Part shown: positions 46,713-59,276 of the stretch, piece by piece
How the letters are laid out: every line of letters begins with the position of its first letter
Numbering within the stretch: position 1 is the stretch's first letter
NCBI RefSeq assembly: GCF_001625215.2
Contig: NC_030384.2
Location: forward strand, 27,082,527-27,146,526
Source: Daucus carota subsp. sativus
Lineage: Eukaryota; Streptophyta; Magnoliopsida; Apiales; Apiaceae
DNA length: 64,000 bases
Direction of reading: 5' to 3'
Notes under the pieces: model-generated
What the model saw: only the letters and a program-made list of their open reading frames with translations
The model's database searches: none
Told to the model about the DNA's origin: nothing
Translations under genes and position numbers: made by a program

Positions 46713-47406
46713 TAAAACTAGCGACAAATTATAAATGAAATTTTATTGTGAAAGGCAAACGTGTTTCTGTTTTAAACTTCACGATTATAAGAAAATACAG
46801 ATTATTTGCTGTAATAATCACTTATCAGAAAATCGGATCCGATATTAATAACCTAACTGCATCATCTGCAATCATTGATATTATCTGGTAATGTCTACTA
46901 TCTGCACCAGTCCAGACTTGCAGTTGCCCCGGTTCGAATTGTATATAAGTTGAATCTATACAATAATCCAAATTGATTATAAGCAATGCATTATAATATA
47001 CTACCACATACTACTGCGTAGCTAGTGTGCTTACAAGTAATAGTACATCACCTTTATCCCTTTTTTTTATATACGTAGGTCAACTGTTCACCACTTTCTA
47101 CTCATATACGATTATTATGTTGTTACTACAACAAACCAGTACATTGACATTATTACATATGGATGAAATGATTAATAGCTCTATCATCTTATTAATTCTT
47201 CAAGGAAATGATTGATATTTACAATAAATTATTCGGAAAGGAAAAATTAGTATCCAAAAGAACATGCAGTTCATCTAATGAACAGAGCATTGATTCAATA
47301 AATTTGTTTCAATTGACCACTACATATTATTCTATAAATATCTAAAATATATCCACTTATACTAAATACTCCTTTCAATTTATTATTAACCGTACCTAAT
47401 CTAGTA

Positions 47407-47710
47407 CTCCCTCCGTCCCAGCCATTTGTATACAAATGGTTGAGACACGGAGACCAAGAAATTGGATAAGAAATGAGTAAAGTTAGATAAAAAGTAGATA
47501 CAGTGATGGGATTCATTTATATTCAATAATAGATTTGAGATAAAGTAGTGGGCGTAATAGTGTTTATATTATTATAAAATGGAGATAGCGAAAGAAATTA
47601 GTTGGTGCAATGATGTTTTATATTATAAAAGTTTACTACTTTTGAAATGTATACGATTGGTGGGACATCCCAAAAAGAAAACGGTATATAATTCACTGGG
47701 ATGGAGGGAG
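47407..47710. mobile_element. Stowaway MITE
   Basis: The 304-bp element has ends CTCCCTCCGTCCCA and, reversed, CTCCCTCCATCCCA, flanked by TA on both sides (47405-47406, 47711-47712). The interior has GTATACAAATGG at the left and the GGGACATCCCAAAAAG block at the right, typical of plant Stowaway elements. Confidence 0.95.
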
Positions 47711-47712
47711 TA

Positions 47713-49015
47713 AATCGTTTCGAGGATGTCGCTAACACCCACTGACATGGCAGGGTTCGAAGATAATGATTTCATGTTTTCTGCTAATTAATATAATCCA
47801 TTTATAATCACTAAACTTGTTAAAAAGAAATACTAATAATTCACTAGACATATAATCTATGACTGATTCCCCCAAAATCCGTTTCCAATTTTTTTTCCCC
47901 AAATGACGTGACGGACATATGACATTTTTTAATTAGTTGATTGGTATGCAACTATGCATACAGGAGTCCTATTATTATTAGTGCGAAAGGAAGTCAACCA
48001 TATACTGTCAATTGGATTGGGGAAAAAATTAGATTTTTTTTTTTGAGATACCCAGCATTTTCGTCTGTAATAGTTTATTTTCATCTCTTGTAGTAAAAAG
48101 TAAAAATTTCTAATATACATGACTATCCAAATAAGGCAAATTACAACAGTAAAAATAATCATAATTTTATTATTTGTCAGAGAACCAAATCCTTTTCGGG
48201 AATTATGTGTTTCAGCTAAAAATAATCATAAATTTATCATTTATCATCGTTCATATCATTCATATAATATGAACAAGAATGTTATTGAGCATGTTTTAGC
48301 AGCCTGTTTCTGTCCTTCCGAAGCTCAGAACTGGTATCTGCATGAATATGAAGCAGCCCCTCATTTTCCCATACAAAACTGCCCTTGATGACTTTATAAT
48401 TTCTTTTTAATTAATAATGCAACATACAAGAATAATGAGCATCACCTACCACCATGTCGAGGAATATGAGTGTGTATTTGCGCTGGAGTGTAATTATAAT
48501 AGTATTGCTTAGTGAATAAGATGTATTTTAAGTTGTTCATTTGGCAGGGGTTAGTATTTGGAGTTTCATAAAGGTATAATTACTCTTGGCAAACAAAAGT
48601 TGGTGGAACAGCCTATGGCAATCACAAATTTCTGTTTTTTCTTTGCGGTATCAGTTAAAATCAGTGCAATTTGTGTCACAGAATCTGCATAGTTAAGTTA
48701 AAAGAAAACAATTTTAATAGAATAGGATGCAAATTGGTGGCCCATTCTATATATCTTTATATTATAATGGTCGTAATTTCAAATTTACAGCAAGATGGTT
48801 TAAAATTATTTTATGGTTAAAAATTGGTTTCCAAGGGAAAAAATAATAATTTTTTCTACAAAAATGGCCTTTGGACGCCTCAAAACAATACATAATCATT
48901 ATATTATAAATTTGAATTTCAACCACTAAAATATAAAAACAATTAAAATTCGATCTCCAATTTATACTCTACTCTCATACGAGAGGAATTAAGTCATATG
49001 TCATAAGTATATATC
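47713..49015. other. Intergenic, nothing recognised
   Basis: AT-rich DNA with short opposing open frames at 47929-48388 that show no family features. No RNA gene is seen. Confidence 0.4.
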
Positions 49016-49168
49016 AGGGGGTGTTTGGTTCATGGTTAATGAGTTCAATTAACAAGAATCGGAACCTAAATCTCATACATTAGTGTTTAGATTAGTTATT
49101 TGATGGTATGGAATACAAAATTTAATTCTTTTAGGTGGTTAAATCAAACATTAACCCAAACGCGCCCG
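49016..49168. mobile_element. Small MITE with GTTTGG ends (Tourist-like)
   Basis: The left end GGGGTGTTTGGTTCATGGTT and the reversed right end GGGCGCGTTTGGGTTAATG are imperfect inverted repeats around about 110 bp of non-coding DNA. A target duplication could not be fixed. Confidence 0.55.
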
Positions 49169-49223
49169 GGAAATGGAGAAGTAGAAAATACAACAGTACA
49201 GAGCTAATAAACTAATCAGTTAA

Positions 49224-49576
49224 GGTACTGTTTGGGGTTGGGTTGCTGTTGCAGACAGCAACAGCAGCTTTTTGCTGAAAAGCAGGTGAAAAACTGTTTG
49301 GTAAATCGAAAAGCAGCTTTTCCGAACAGCAGCTGTTTGAAAAAGCAGGTCCTCCCATGCTTTTGGAAAAAACCTGCTTTTCAGCTTTTGCAGAATGCTG
49401 TTATAGATTTCATTATAAAACCTCACCAAAAACATTATTTTTTTTAATATTATAACTCAAAATAGGTAAATATCAAAAAATTACCAAACAGTTATCTGAT
49501 TTCTACAACAGCACTTATTTTACCAGCATTTTTTCTGACAGCACAACAATTTTTAACCGCACTTCCAAACAGAGCC
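49224..49576. mobile_element. Tourist (PIF/Harbinger-type) MITE
   Basis: The 353-bp element starts GGTACTGTTTGGGGTTGGG and its reversed right end is GGCTCTGTTTGGAAGTGCGG. It is flanked by TAA on both sides (49221-49223, 49577-49579), the 3-bp TWA duplication of PIF/Harbinger. AAAAGCAGCTTTT- and CAGCAGC-type words recur inside. Open frames on both strands cross it and are artefacts. Confidence 0.9.
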
Positions 49577-49579
49577 TAA

Positions 49580-51074
49580 GCTGGTACTCAGAACGTAACT
49601 GGTACTCAAAACGTTGCCTAACAGTTGGGCGGTGGCATGAATGGTCACAATTGCAGATATATGCAGCTGAGAGAGGGGTGGAAATACTTGGGTTTATTCC
49701 CAACTTTTCCACAGATGCATATTCGATAGCCGAATCACGTCATATCCTCCATTCCCACTTAATTTTTTTTCTAAATTAGTATATTCTTTTGTTTTAAATT
49801 CTACAGATTTTTATAACTGTATTGCATCTTTTCCGACTCTTAAATAAAAATTTAAAGAATTCATTTGAAATTCTGATTCCGTTTCAATAACAAGGACATA
49901 ACGTATGACATCTGCGAATAAAAGTTATTGGCATTGCTCAAAAGCCATCTCGACCTCTCGTCCTCTCCTCTTAGCTTATTTTTTTATTAACATCTTTCCG
50001 TTGAAAAGGATCATTAATTGACACTTAAACACAACTCACCTCAGCTTGACTTCTGAAAACCCATATTAAAATCGATATTTTCCAACAATCGGATATACTT
50101 GTAATATGAATATAATTCTTGGACTATAATAAATTAATCAGTTTCAGAACCGGAATTCTAAAAATAACAAAAACGAGAAAAATAATTGTCCATTAATATC
50201 TAACTGAAACCAAGATTTTAAAAAATATATAACAAATTTTGAAATTTAGTCGGTACTATGGTATAAATTAAGGTTCTTATTCCCCCACCAAAATTAACAT
50301 GACTACTTTTAAACTGAAGATCAAGACAAATAATTCGTCAAAGTTGAAAACTAGAAAGATAGTAAGAATTTAAGAACTGAAGTTGATAATATTTTACTTT
50401 AAGGTGCGGAAGGAAGGGAATGAAAGAGTGAGGGCATACAATTAACGTGCCGTCGATAGCTTTACTGGTTGAGCTTATGGGTCGACTTGCAATTTCATTC
50501 ACTAATTAAAGGACAACTATATGAAACCTACTTAAAACGTTACCACCAAACTTCTCTTTCCAACGCCCCCCTTATCATTTATTTTCACCATTCCTATTAC
50601 TCTACCATCAATTATATCCCAATTTCTTCTTCTTTGTACTACAAAATTAGACCATATATATATGGATTATATTCCACACAAATCCTAAAAATTGTAAAAA
50701 TACAATATTTTTGTTATACTTTACGGGTAATTCTTCATGATAGAAGGAGACGCAACAATCCAGATCACAGTTGACAAATTCGAATATCGAATCAAGTTGA
50801 TATACTCGAGTCAAAAATTTAACCCAACACGAATTCATATTTTACGGATCGAATTCGTGTCAAGCTGTTAGGTTGGGTGGTCTAATTTGGTCATTTCTAA
50901 CTATATACTTAATAGCATATCACTTTATAATATTTATTTTCGGATATTATGTATTTAAGTGAATGATAATAGGAAAGGCAAGTAAACTGGTGCACAATCA
51001 GAAGCCACATCCACAACAAGTGTTGAACAAGGAAAGGCTCTAAATTTGACTCCAAACAAAGCTTCATCACTCAC
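49580..51074. other. Intergenic and upstream region of the ZAT5-like gene
   Basis: No gene is supported; two short opposing open frames near 50470-50840 lack domain features. The distal promoter of the zinc-finger gene must lie here. Confidence 0.4.
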
Positions 51075-51086
51075 TATATATATAAA
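51075..51086 (+). promoter_or_regulatory. TATA box of the ZAT5-like gene
   Basis: TATATATATAAA (from CACTATATATATAAAGC) lies about 150 bp upstream of the ATG at 51232. This predicts a start of transcription near 51110 and a CT-rich leader of about 120 bases, as is common in plant genes. Confidence 0.7.
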
Positions 51087-51231
51087 GCAAAGCCCACAGT
51101 CACATACTCACATATCACCTTCTCATTTTCCTCATCTATTACCTCCCTTTCTTAGTCACTTTCCACACACTTCACTTCTACTACTTGCAAACATTAGCAC
51201 ACACTCTACTCTACACATTTTAACTAGTACT

Positions 51232-52032
51232 ATGAGTAGTGTTCTTGCCTTTGACATGGAAACCTCATCACAAGACTTCATCATGGAGGAGGCGCAGAGG
51301 CAGATCATCCGCGGAAAACGTACCAAACGTCCAAGGCCTTGCACCACCACCTCTACCTCCTCAAGCGGTGGAGACAGATATCAGGAAAATGATGGTTATT
51401 CTTCTGTGCTCACCCCTCAGAGCTGCGAAAACTCTGCCTCCACGGAAGAAGATGAAGATATGGCGAATTGTTTGATTCTCTTGGCACAGAGCGGCAGTAG
51501 CTTCAACCTGAAACAAGATCATAACGATGAGAATTATACTAAAAAGTTCCATAGTCAGAAATTCAGCGAGAATTCAAGAAAAACAGAGTCTGAGGCCTAC
51601 GAATGCAAGACTTGTAACCGAAGCTTCCCTTCGTTTCAAGCTCTTGGGGGTCACCGCGCAAGCCACAAGAAGCCTAAAAACAATCTCGACGAAAAGAAAG
51701 CCCTCATCACAACAATATTGCACGATAAAGAAGATCAAGAACTCAATTTCAAGAAGATGAGTCCATCAAACTCACCACAAAAGGCTAAAGTTCACGAGTG
51801 TTCTATCTGTGGCTCCGAATTCTCGTCAGGCCAAGCTTTGGGAGGTCACATGAGAAGACACAGAATTCCAACAACAAATCCTAACAGTACTATGATGAAT
51901 CATGAAGATCAAAAACCAAGAAACCATCTTCTGCAACTGGATCTCAATCTGCCAGCACCTGAGGATGATCATTTCGATTCGAAATTTCAATTTGTATTCA
52001 CAGCACCTGCCTTAGTAGATTGTCATTACTAA
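51232..52032 (+). CDS. ZAT5: C1-2i C2H2 zinc-finger transcriptional repressor (ZAT5 type)
   Basis: A single exon encodes 266 residues. The frame is open further upstream, but only through a TTG, so the ATG at 51232 is the start. A basic B-box-like nuclear signal GKRTKRPRP lies at residues 28-36. An acidic stretch with a leucine-rich L-box ([11 protein letters not shown]) spans 78-88. Two plant-specific fingers with QALGGH are at 123-145 ([19 protein letters not shown]) and 188-210 ([19 protein letters not shown]), separated by a long linker. An EAR repression motif LDLNL sits at 236-240. This layout defines the C1-2i subfamily, DNA-binding repressors often induced by stress. Assignment to ZAT5 rests mainly on its position next to CSD2 as in Arabidopsis, so treat the symbol as an orthology proposal. 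Confidence 0.95.
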   Translation: MSSVLAFDMETSSQDFIMEEAQRQIIRGKRTKRPRPCTTTSTSSSGGDRYQENDGYSSVLTPQSCENSASTEEDEDMANCLILLAQSGSSFNLKQDHNDENYTKKFHSQKFSENSRKTESEAYECKTCNRSFPSFQALGGHRASHKKPKNNLDEKKALITTILHDKEDQELNFKKMSPSNSPQKAKVHECSICGSEFSSGQALGGHMRRHRIPTTNPNSTMMNHEDQKPRNHLLQLDLNLPAPEDDHFDSKFQFVFTAPALVDCHY

Positions 52033-53278
52033 GAACAAGCAACAGAGTTGTATAGTATATTATGATTTATACAAGTGAAATTGATTGATGTAAATTCTTA
52101 TTGTATTAATACTCAGACGATCCTAATAAGTCCTGCTCCTAACACGGCGTCTAAAGATGGGCGGAACTGATACACTCGTCGATATTTTAACGACACGGGT
52201 AATCTAACACAACCGTACAAATATTCAAATGTCATAAAATAAAAATATTCGGTTGGGGAAGTTTTCAAAAGGGTGTTCCCATGTTGATGAGCTACTTGTT
52301 GAAGTTCTTTGAGTAAGTAAGTGGCTAGTGTTCATGGTTGCCTTGCATTCACGAAAAGTGAGTTACAACATGGGGTATCTTCTTTTTCTTGTATTTTCTA
52401 ATTATTTTTGTAAAAGATTTTATGGGTTCCTTAGTTAGTGGGAGAAGGATGTGTATAGTGGCATGGGTAAGGGTTTGTTTGGCATGAGTAGCACCACAAC
52501 CAAAAGTCGTGGATTAGGTTCCTCTTCTTGTTTCTTGCATTTATAATTATAATAGGGGTAAAAAGAACAACCCCCACTCTTTCTTTATACTAAATTTATA
52601 TTTGTACGTATACATGCACGTCTGTTTCGTTATTTGCCAAGAACAATTGGATAGGAAGGATCTCTCTCTCTCTCTCTCTCTCAGTCTCTCTGTAGCCACT
52701 GGCCAGTCCACTACTAAGTGTTTGTTATGTGTACACAGAGATATGTATCAGATTCTTCATGTAAAAGGCCTAATATTTGGTGTTATTCTAATATGAAAGC
52801 TAGTGTTTTGTTGATGGTTCACCACACCTGAGCCTTGTAGTCCACTCAATTCCTAATACAACACCTAATCAGCCCAGCCTTTGCCTCTAAAGAATGTAAC
52901 TAACTCTAAAAATGACATACAAACAGATGGGAATGGCCTGGCTAGATCTAACACTTAAGTGTCATTTAGAATTAGACCCACATATCATACTGTTTGTTTA
53001 GCAAATTTGTGCTAATCTAACTTTAATTAGTTTCTCATACATGTTGCGTGCAAGTTAATTAGCAGAGTGTTTGTTAGTTCAAGTCCATTAATCAAGTGGA
53101 TTAAGACTTGTTTAGGAGTGTGTGAAAGCACTATGTAGTAGAGAATACAGTGGATTGTCCATGGTGTGTGTGCATAATACAGTGTTTAAAGACCATAAAT
53201 TGCAAGAGCAAGACCACGATTCATCTCAGTAAAGTATGACTCAGTTAACTCAAAAGATTATTAGAAGCTTTCTGCGAA
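52033..53278. other. 3' flank of ZAT5-like gene, nothing further recognised
   Basis: Probable 3' UTR followed by non-coding DNA with a TC microsatellite at 52661-52682. No gene or transposon end is supported. Confidence 0.45.
52661..52682. repeat. (TC)11 microsatellite
   Basis: A pure TC dinucleotide run followed by a partial second run (CAGTCTCTCTG). Confidence 0.95.
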
Positions 53279-53310
53279 TGAGCTCGTCTTGCGATTGCAA
53301 GACGAGCTCA
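53279..53310. repeat. Perfect 14-bp inverted repeat with 4-base loop
   Basis: TGAGCTCGTCTTGC, loop GATT, then GCAAGACGAGCTCA. All 14 base pairs match. It is followed by no T run on either strand, so it is not an obvious terminator. It lies in otherwise plain intergenic DNA. Confidence 0.95.
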
Positions 53311-54285
53311 GTCCACTCTCTGAGAGTACAAACTTCTATCAAAAATGTCAACATGATTGCCTCAGGTTGATAATATCTTAGGCATAAGCAGTTGTCAACG
53401 ATATAATAACTGGGCAACTTGACAAGCGGTGAGCAACAAAATTGATAGCCAAGGAAATAAAATACCACAAAGAGTATACTTGGGAATATATAAGTCTTAA
53501 GTCATCTTCACAGATAGTTGGCTACAGTACTAACTTTTAATATCAGAGTTTACTAGTTTAGACTAAAATATGAAGGCACATATAAAATGCCCTCAGATTC
53601 TGCAATATAATAAATTTGCAGCCCTCATGATGCATGAAATGCACCATGTTGAATAATTTGCTTCATGAAGACAATAATCATAACAATATATCACAGTATC
53701 ATGCAAGATGTGCACATAATCTCACTTAAGTGGGATGCCCTGCTCAACATACAATAGATGATTTGAGGGATGTGTTTATAGAGTGGCACAATAAACTCAC
53801 TTTACAGTTTTGAAAGTGGCTTTCTATCAGAGAAACTACTATTGTAGTCATGAAACATGTGAATCATGTCCCAGTTCTAGTGTATCAACTAGCAATGCAA
53901 GCCATCGGTGACCAGTCAAAGCAATGTTTCTTACACAACCATCATGCTAATACTGTGAAAATCAGCATTCCTGAAGTCAATTCTAAATGTCCACTAATTA
54001 ATTAGCCAGGGTAAAAAGTTTACCAACACAATATTTCAGAATCTCAATTATACAGGGTTAAATTTTCCATATAGTTTCAATAATTTAAGTAAACTCAATA
54101 TAACAACTATGTCCATAAGCACATGTTCGGTGTGGTTGATATAATGGTTGCCGTTGCCTACTCACACACACCAAAAAATAATAATAATAAATTAAATACA
54201 TAAAAACGAACCACCTAGGTAGAACCTAGTAACAAAAGTTTTATGGCTGAAGCAAAGAACTGACTATTAATAAATAAAAAAAAAA

Positions 54286-54375
54286 GTCAACTTTAAGCTC
54301 CAATCTGTATGAGTAAAAGGAATGTCAACTTCCAGCTCCAAAATGCATGAGTAAAAGGAATGTCAACTTTCATAA
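54286..54375. repeat. 38-bp tandem repeat, about 2.3 units
   Basis: GTCAACTT starts at 54286, 54324 and 54362. The first two units share ATGAGTAAAAGGAAT and AGCTCCAA with few differences. Confidence 0.85.
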
Positions 54376-54830
54376 TGTACAGTATTCCAAATGTACATCT
54401 GTGCCCCTGTTTTTCATCCTTAGAAAGTGTCTTGAGTGAGCAACAAACAAATAGAAACTTGGCTGCTGTTGCCAATATAGCAAAAACAAATGTGCATGCC
54501 AATAATTATTTTGTAGTAATCAACTAATCATTGTCGAAAACTAAGCATTTACTTTCAATAAATTATCGAACACAAGATATAGTAGTATTACAATTGCAAC
54601 TGGTTAATGCGATAATGTACCAGCAAAAACAAAAAGGTGCTGAAAGTGGGCAGATCTCAAATTAGCATCTCTCTCTGGATACAAAACATGACTTACATAT
54701 ATGTCCATATTCAGAAAGTTCTTTGTCAATCAAAATGTGTTTGGAAGTGTTCCTCTCCTGCATAAAATCAGGAAATAAATGAATAAATAGTATTGAGAGG
54801 GAAAGTGTGTTGTTGTTTTGGGGTGGGGTT

Positions 54831-54855
54831 GGGGGGGGGGGGGGGGGGGGGGGGG
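54831..54855. repeat. Pure G run of about 25 bases
   Basis: The run follows GTTTTGGGGTGGGGTT. It lies about 0.7 kb beyond the stop codon of the L9 gene, which reads on the other strand. Length may be affected by sequencing. Confidence 0.9.
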
Positions 54856-55559
54856 TCACAATACCCACCAGAAAATGAAACTGATTATAGTTGACCAAAA
54901 AGGATCAAATGGCAAATTTCTAGAAACCAATCATATTGTAGAAAATGCCATGTAATATAAAAAATTCAAAATGGATGTGTTAGTTGGAATGATATTATGG
55001 TATGTAGCCTAATACATGCATAGTTAGTGTCTTCGTATTCTATATATTACATTATTAATTGCATTTACAATGCATAATTGTAGAAAGTGCAAAAGAAGGT
55101 GACTGCCGTCAATGTTAACTTCTAAAGTTTAGACATATTTATACAACATTCATACTAAGATCCTAGAAGGCTAGAGCACCAGCATAGAAATATAATAAAA
55201 GCCAAGAATACGATACATAAGTATTAAGAGATGAATAGAACTTTGACGAAAATTTGTTCTATGTTGCATGCTTGAAGGATACACATGGATGTGGTGGTCC
55301 AAATATTGAATGTAGTGATCCTTTTTCCCATTTGAATCAATTTCATGCAACAGAACAAATATCAATCTATAATAAAATAAAAAGTTAGGCTCCCTCAGAA
55401 CAACCTTCTTAGACCATAAGGTGGACACCTCAGTATTGAGATTCTCGTGTCAAAAAACCTCTTACAAAAATATAGCAACTAAATTCAGGGCGTACCTTGT
55501 AACCACTGAGCACACTGTAACCTTTTATCCAGCAAGTGGACTCCAGAAGATGCATGTTC

Positions 55560-58500
55560 TTAGTTTCCAAACACAGTCAATCTCACTCGAGCAGAGACAT
55601 CAGGGTGAAGCTTTAACTCTGCCACATACTCTCCTGTTTCTCTAATGTCCGGAATAGTAACAATTCTTTTATCGATGTCTCTATTTAGGAAGGAAAAAGA
55701 TTCAATGAGTATCCTCAATCTCAAAGTGGTGCACGTAATACATGTGTGGCTCCAATTATTACTATTATTACTTCAATGAAGACGAGTTATATCTTACCTA
55801 TAAGGTTGAATAAGATCGGAGTTGAGCTTTTTTTTCATTTAAAAAATACAGTTGAGAAGGACAAGAGTATTGAAAGGTTTATAATTCAACACATTAGGTG
55901 CACGGGAATCTAAGACAGCATAAGAATAACCTTTATATACCTTTCTGTTACAGAAGAGACCATACTTTCAATCTCAAATTACATAATTTAATCTATGCTG
56001 ATCAAAAGGTTCCATGTTCTTGAAGACTTGAACTAAATTGTCCATGTTTATTTGTACAATTATCCTGACAGCTCACAAGTCACAACAAAAATACTACAAG
56101 AGGAGGTGTTTAAAACTGCAGGTCAGTTGTTGTTATTTTTCTTCAATAGGTTCCACGTATTTAAAATAAAATCGCTAGTAAAGTAAAGTTACCATATCAA
56201 GAAAAGTATTAAATCTAATTATGTATATTCTTATGTACTTCTAATAATTCTACAGATATTCCAAGCAGTGGGGGCAAATGCATACCCCTCCTCTCTTGGG
56301 AACAAGTGTGTGTATGTGTGTCGGTATTAAATCTCTCTAATTGACCACCACAACCAAAACGATGTATAGATAAAAAGTTTGTGCAGAGTGAATAAGGTGC
56401 ATAGAGAGTAAAAAGGCTTTACAGTTGTGCAGGTATAGACAGGAAATGTTAAGAAAAAATGATACCTTTGAAGCTGTGCCTTGATTATATCAACCAGATC
56501 TTGAGCTGTGACACTGTAAAAAGATGATTATATTATACACCATATGCAGATATGCTTCATAATAGGTGAAAAAAAATAAATTAAACTCTGTTAGATTTAA
56601 CTCACGTTCCAAATATTTGTTTCCCTTTCCCAATCTTTCGCTTCACCTTAAAAGCTCCAACGGTTTCAAAAATTAGAGCTAGTTGTTGCGCCTCTTCTTT
56701 TACCTGCCGACGAAATTGAAATTATCCCAACCTTTTTGGCCCAGTCTCTAAGATTCTGTAATACTATGTAGCTTTGCGCCGACAGGAAAAGCTACAGGGA
56801 CATATGAAGGACCAACACAAGAAAGAAACTAAGCTGCTCACTTTGATGTTAAAATTCATCGGTCCTATACAATGTTAGTAACTACTGTCTTCACAAAATA
56901 ATATAATCATTGATATAACTTAAACTTGGGGGAGGGGGGGGGGGGGGGGGTGTCTAATTTGCGCTTATTGTAATAAAGTTTAGTATTCAGAGATTAATTG
57001 TTAGTTTCTGAAAATGCCAGTGGTTTGATCAAAGATGATCAAGTGTCACCTTTTATGTGTAATTGAACGTGCAAATGAAGTTTCGAGGTAATATAAAGTC
57101 AAGCTTTTTGGACTTCTGAGGCCATCTTCTTTAGTACATAAACAAATTAGCTAAGCTTTTGGAATACCTAACCCAATGCCTGCTACTGACACACATGACA
57201 CAACTACACAAGATGAATAAGATGTATATACCATGAATGTGACTATTGAAACTATCAACTACTAAGGCTCTGTATATCAGATATGAGGATGACAAATGAA
57301 GATACAAAGTCATGCAATATCTGGTTAGTGGTTACCCTTTTCTTTTCAGCCTCAATTCTTTCGTCTTCCATCTTCATTTCTCTGATAAAAAATAATATAA
57401 AGCAAGAATCAAGAAATTTGAAACAACCTGATTTCTGAAATTGCTTCAGATATATGTCACACGAAATAATTGCATCTGAAACTAATATGTTCAATAACAA
57501 ATATTATATTCACATAATAGATAAGATAATGCTGCCTGATTTTGAGACTAGTGGTACACTGACATGTTACACCTTTAAGTAAGAAGTTATAAACTTCCCC
57601 AATACTACGGTACGAAGATCAAAAGGTGGTAGACACGACTAAATTCAAGCAAGTAAAAAATATGTATGACTAAAGCCAAGCTCTAGTTAATATGTATGAT
57701 TAAAATGAAGCTGGAATGAGGAATCTATTAATGTAAAAATAAAACTTGCAATTTATTTCTGTCACAATCTGTAATCGCAAGGTTTACATGGAAAACTAGG
57801 GTGTTTAGCTACACTGAACAAAGCCTACCCAAACTTAAACCATCCTTCAATCAGAAAATATCTTGTATCAATATAAATGATGTATATTTTGCACTCTGGC
57901 ATCAAAGTCATAGTACAGTAACATAAACATATCCCTTTGCACCGAAAACAGTCTTCTGCTTGTCTGATTTCTCACATCTATACTGGCAGTCTCTCAAAGA
58001 TATTAATGGTTATATAAACATATTTAGCCAGGATATAAATGTAAGATAAACAAAATAACTAGGTTTGTTACGGTTTATAATAGTTCTTATTATAAAATAG
58101 TTACAACAGTTGTAGCTAAAGAGGTCAATACTAGTTTCGGGCTCCATTCATGCTGCAGCAATTCACATTGAAGCTAAACACACAGTTAACTACTGAAGAC
58201 AAAAAAAGTCGAGATTGACTAATACTGACTAAATGGACTAAGATTCCGAGTAATAATAATAAATACCATATCAATACATCTAAAATACCAGTCCAACAAT
58301 AAGAAGATACAAGTACAAATAATCGACACAATCATTCATAATTTTGCTAAATGTAGCACTATTTAACCAAACCGCAACAATGTTGATATATCAATGGCAC
58401 AAAAACTAAAAACACAAAGAATAGGGGGTATCGAAAAAAGAGCATTACTTGATAAGTGAAGTAGTAACAATTTGAGCCTTTCCAGAAGGGAGAAGAAAAT

Positions 58501-58838
58501 TCCTGTAATATCCAGCTTTAACATCCAAGAGCTGCCCTTTCTTTCCCACATCCACAACATCTTCCTTCAATATAATCTGACCCACAAAACCAACACACAC
58601 ACATCAAGAAAACCCATAAAACTCAGTTAAATCAGATAAAATTAGAATGGGGCCTAATTAAATTTAATGGGGTGGCAAAAGATCATACCTTTCGTGTCTT
58701 CTTTGCTTTCTTTTGAGCTACAATGACAAAGACTGGGCTGACAATGGGGGTTTGAGTGAGCTTTTTGTTAGTAAAGTTGTGATTTTGAAGGCAAGATGAT
58801 GAAGCCCACGAGAGAGTTGAAGCAGTTGTGGTCGCCAT
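55560..58838 (-). CDS. RPL9: Plastid 50S ribosomal protein L9, six exons
   Basis: Read on the minus strand, the exons are 58838-58689, 58576-58449, 57381-57336, 56703-56606, 56513-56466 and 55680-55560. They total 591 bases (196 residues plus stop), and all introns are GT..AG with matching phases. Residues 1 to about 45 ([17 protein letters not shown]...) are a Ser/Thr-rich plastid transit peptide. The bacterial-type L9 N-domain follows: [20 protein letters not shown] then [19 protein letters not shown] helical linker ([15 protein letters not shown]) leads to the C-terminal domain ending in [19 protein letters not shown] and TVFGN. The protein binds 23S rRNA in the chloroplast large subunit. 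Intron 3 (56704-57335) contains a 17-base G run, C on the mRNA strand. The length agrees with other plant plastid L9 proteins. Confidence 0.96.
56934..56950. repeat. Pure G run of about 17 bases within RPL9 intron 3
   Basis: It follows CTTGGGGGA on the plus strand, and the L9 transcript carries it as a C tract, about 230 bases before the 3' splice site. It is the second long G run in 2.1 kb. Confidence 0.9.
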
Positions 58839-58989
58839 TTCTGTATGTTTGTTTTAATCTTTTTGAGATGCTCTTGACACTCAATTGTGAGCTTGGCTAT
58901 CTTATCTACACAAAACTGTGAAACAGAATTATGCTTGGGTTTTTTAACCAAACGACCAGTTTCACACAAACCCAGAATGGAATATTGAT

Positions 58990-59276
58990 TCAAGATTCAA
59001 TTGGGAGAATTAATCGTAATTAAAATCGGTTGTATTTTAATATTATTTTTCTAATATTAAGTTATTATTATATTAGTTACTTAATAACAAATACATCTAA
59101 TATATCATAAATTCTATAATTGGTCATATTTAAAGTAATATAATATTTAATTTTGATAATTTATTATATATACTTCAATTGAAAAAAAATTATAAGTATT
59201 AATCATATTTCAAAAATCAAATCGGTCAGCCACCTTATAATGAATTAATCAGTTAAATCGGGGATTTTTAGAACAC
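58990..59276. mobile_element. Decayed relative of the GATTAATC element
   Basis: The right edge, reversed, reads GTTCTAAAAATCCCCGATTT followed by AACTGATTAATT. The left part has GAATTAATCGTAATTAAAATC. Both resemble the edges of the element at 46553-46712. It lies about 150 bp upstream of the L9 start codon, so it may overlap the promoter. Borders are approximate. Confidence 0.4.

Noticed and set aside
48119..48388. 89-codon open frame
   Set aside because: It is built from internally repeated AAAATAATCATAA-type words and has no recognisable family.
49224..49447. Open frames on both strands rich in Gln/Lys/Phe
   Set aside because: They lie within a Tourist MITE and translate its internal repeats.
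51046..51231. N-terminal extension of the zinc-finger protein starting at TTG
   Set aside because: The stretch contains the TATA box and a CT-rich leader, has no ATG in frame before 51232 and reads as low-complexity Ser/His/Pro.
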